Part shown: positions 5,845-6,334 of the stretch, in pieces
Layout of the letters: each line of letters opens with the position of its first letter
How positions within the stretch are numbered: the first letter of the stretch is position 1
Assembly: GCA_023387715.1 (NCBI GenBank)
Contig: JAEWHQ010000291.1
Location: 1-6,334 of the forward strand
DNA from: Pseudomonadota bacterium
Lineage (GTDB): Bacteria > Pseudomonadota > Alphaproteobacteria > Rhizobiales > Rhizobiaceae
Direction of reading: 5' to 3'
Length of the DNA: 6,334 nt
The notes under the pieces: generated by a model
Databases searched by the model: none
The model's input: only the letters and a program-made list of their open reading frames with translations
What the model was told of the DNA's origin: nothing
Translations under genes and position numbers: made by a program

Positions 5845-6334
5845 TGTTTGCCTCCCTGTTTTGGATCAAGCACATCGCGCAGGCCATCGCCAAGCAAACA
5901 AAAACCAAGGCTGACAAGAATAATCGCAAAGCCCGGCATGGTTGCCACCCACCATTGGTCGAGAATAAAATTACGGCCGCTGGCAATCATCGCGCCCCAT
6001 TCCGGCAATGGCGGCTGTGCCCCAAGGCCGAGAAAGCCAAGACCGGCGGCGGTCAGAATGATGCCTGCCATATCAAGGGTAACGCGTACAATAGTGGAGG
6101 AAGCGCAAAGCGGCAGCACATGACGCAAAATAATGCGGGTGTGTCCGGCACCTTGAATACGCACGGCTGCGATAAATTCCGCATCCCTGAAGGTGATGGT
6201 TTCAGCGCGTGCAATACGGGCATAAACCGGCCATGCGGTGAGCGCGATAGCAATAATAGCATTTTCAATGCCGGGCCCGAGAGCCGCCACAAAGGCAAGC
6301 GCCATGATCAGCTTTGGCATTGAGAGAAAAATAT
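5841..6334 (-). CDS. ABC importer permease, C subunit (DppC/OppC/NikC-type), 5' end cut by window edge
   Basis: The last 163 residues of an inner-membrane permease whose family is usually 270-300 residues long. The open frame runs off the right edge. The ATG at 6320 lies inside a membrane segment (FLSMPKLIMALAFVAALGPG, aligning with the family's DVLLAFPxLxLA region), so it is not the start. ENAIIAIALTAWPVYARIARAE and the EAA-type loop FIAAVRIQGAGHTRIILRHVLP identify the family. LTAAGLGFLGLGAQPPLPEWGAMIASGRNFI is the highly conserved C-subunit block, and the end LLGDGLRDVLDPK is diagnostic. The gene is translationally coupled to the first ATPase. The B permease and binding protein are expected beyond the window on the right. 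Confidence 0.92.
   Translation of the reverse strand, partial: IFLSMPKLIMALAFVAALGPGIENAIIAIALTAWPVYARIARAETITFRDAEFIAAVRIQGAGHTRIILRHVLPLCASSTIVRVTLDMAGIILTAAGLGFLGLGAQPPLPEWGAMIASGRNFILDQWWVATMPGFAIILVSLGFCLLGDGLRDVLDPKQGGKQ

Noticed and set aside
5826..6323. 165-codon plus-strand open frame over the right-edge permease
   Set aside because: The minus strand encodes the conserved DppC-type C-terminal block; the plus frame is only its antisense reading.

Overview
The window looks like an ordinary chromosomal transport region of a Gram-negative bacterium, most plausibly an alphaproteobacterium of the Hyphomicrobiales (Brucellaceae/rhizobial type). That placement is inferred from gene content: an NMT1-type binding-protein ABC importer, a TetR regulator and a Dpp-type peptide importer. 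It also rests on protein character and a base composition near half G+C. No RNA gene, insertion sequence, CRISPR array or phage gene was seen. Coding density is high and no gene-free gap exceeds about 190 bases.

Left half (1-3619) is one transport module built around a TetR-family regulator. The regulator (1790-2434, minus, TTG start) is divergent from a secreted NMT1/THI5-like substrate-binding protein (2624-3619, plus). Downstream of the regulator, on the same strand, are an importer permease (883-1695) and an NAD(P)-binding extended-SDR/epimerase-like protein (886 leftwards, cut by the window edge). The permease and SDR genes share a 4-base ATGA overlap. Two nearly identical palindromes, TCAACCAACCAGTTGGTTGA (1750-1769) and TCAACCAACCGGTTGTTTGG (2451-2470), lie in the two intergenic regions flanking the regulator gene. 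They are the best candidates for its operators. The first overlaps a perfect TTGACA -35 box of the permease/SDR promoter. No ATPase for this importer is present in the window.

A hairpin with a 12-bp stem (3669-3702) separates the convergent ends of the two halves.

Right half (3721-6334) is the tail of a leftward-transcribed dipeptide/oligopeptide/nickel-type ABC operon: permease C subunit (partial), first ATPase, second ATPase and a small stand-alone GAF-domain protein. The first three are coupled by ATGA overlaps, and the GAF gene begins 13 bases after the second ATPase. Both ATPases are short and lack the usual Cys-containing C-terminal extension. The binding protein and B permease presumably lie beyond the right edge.

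The most interesting items are the paired TetR operators, which define a local regulon; the SDR whose YxxxK catalytic motif reads YxxxC; the importer without an ATPase; and the GAF protein of unknown role in a peptide-importer operon. Nothing here requires a wholly new kind of system.
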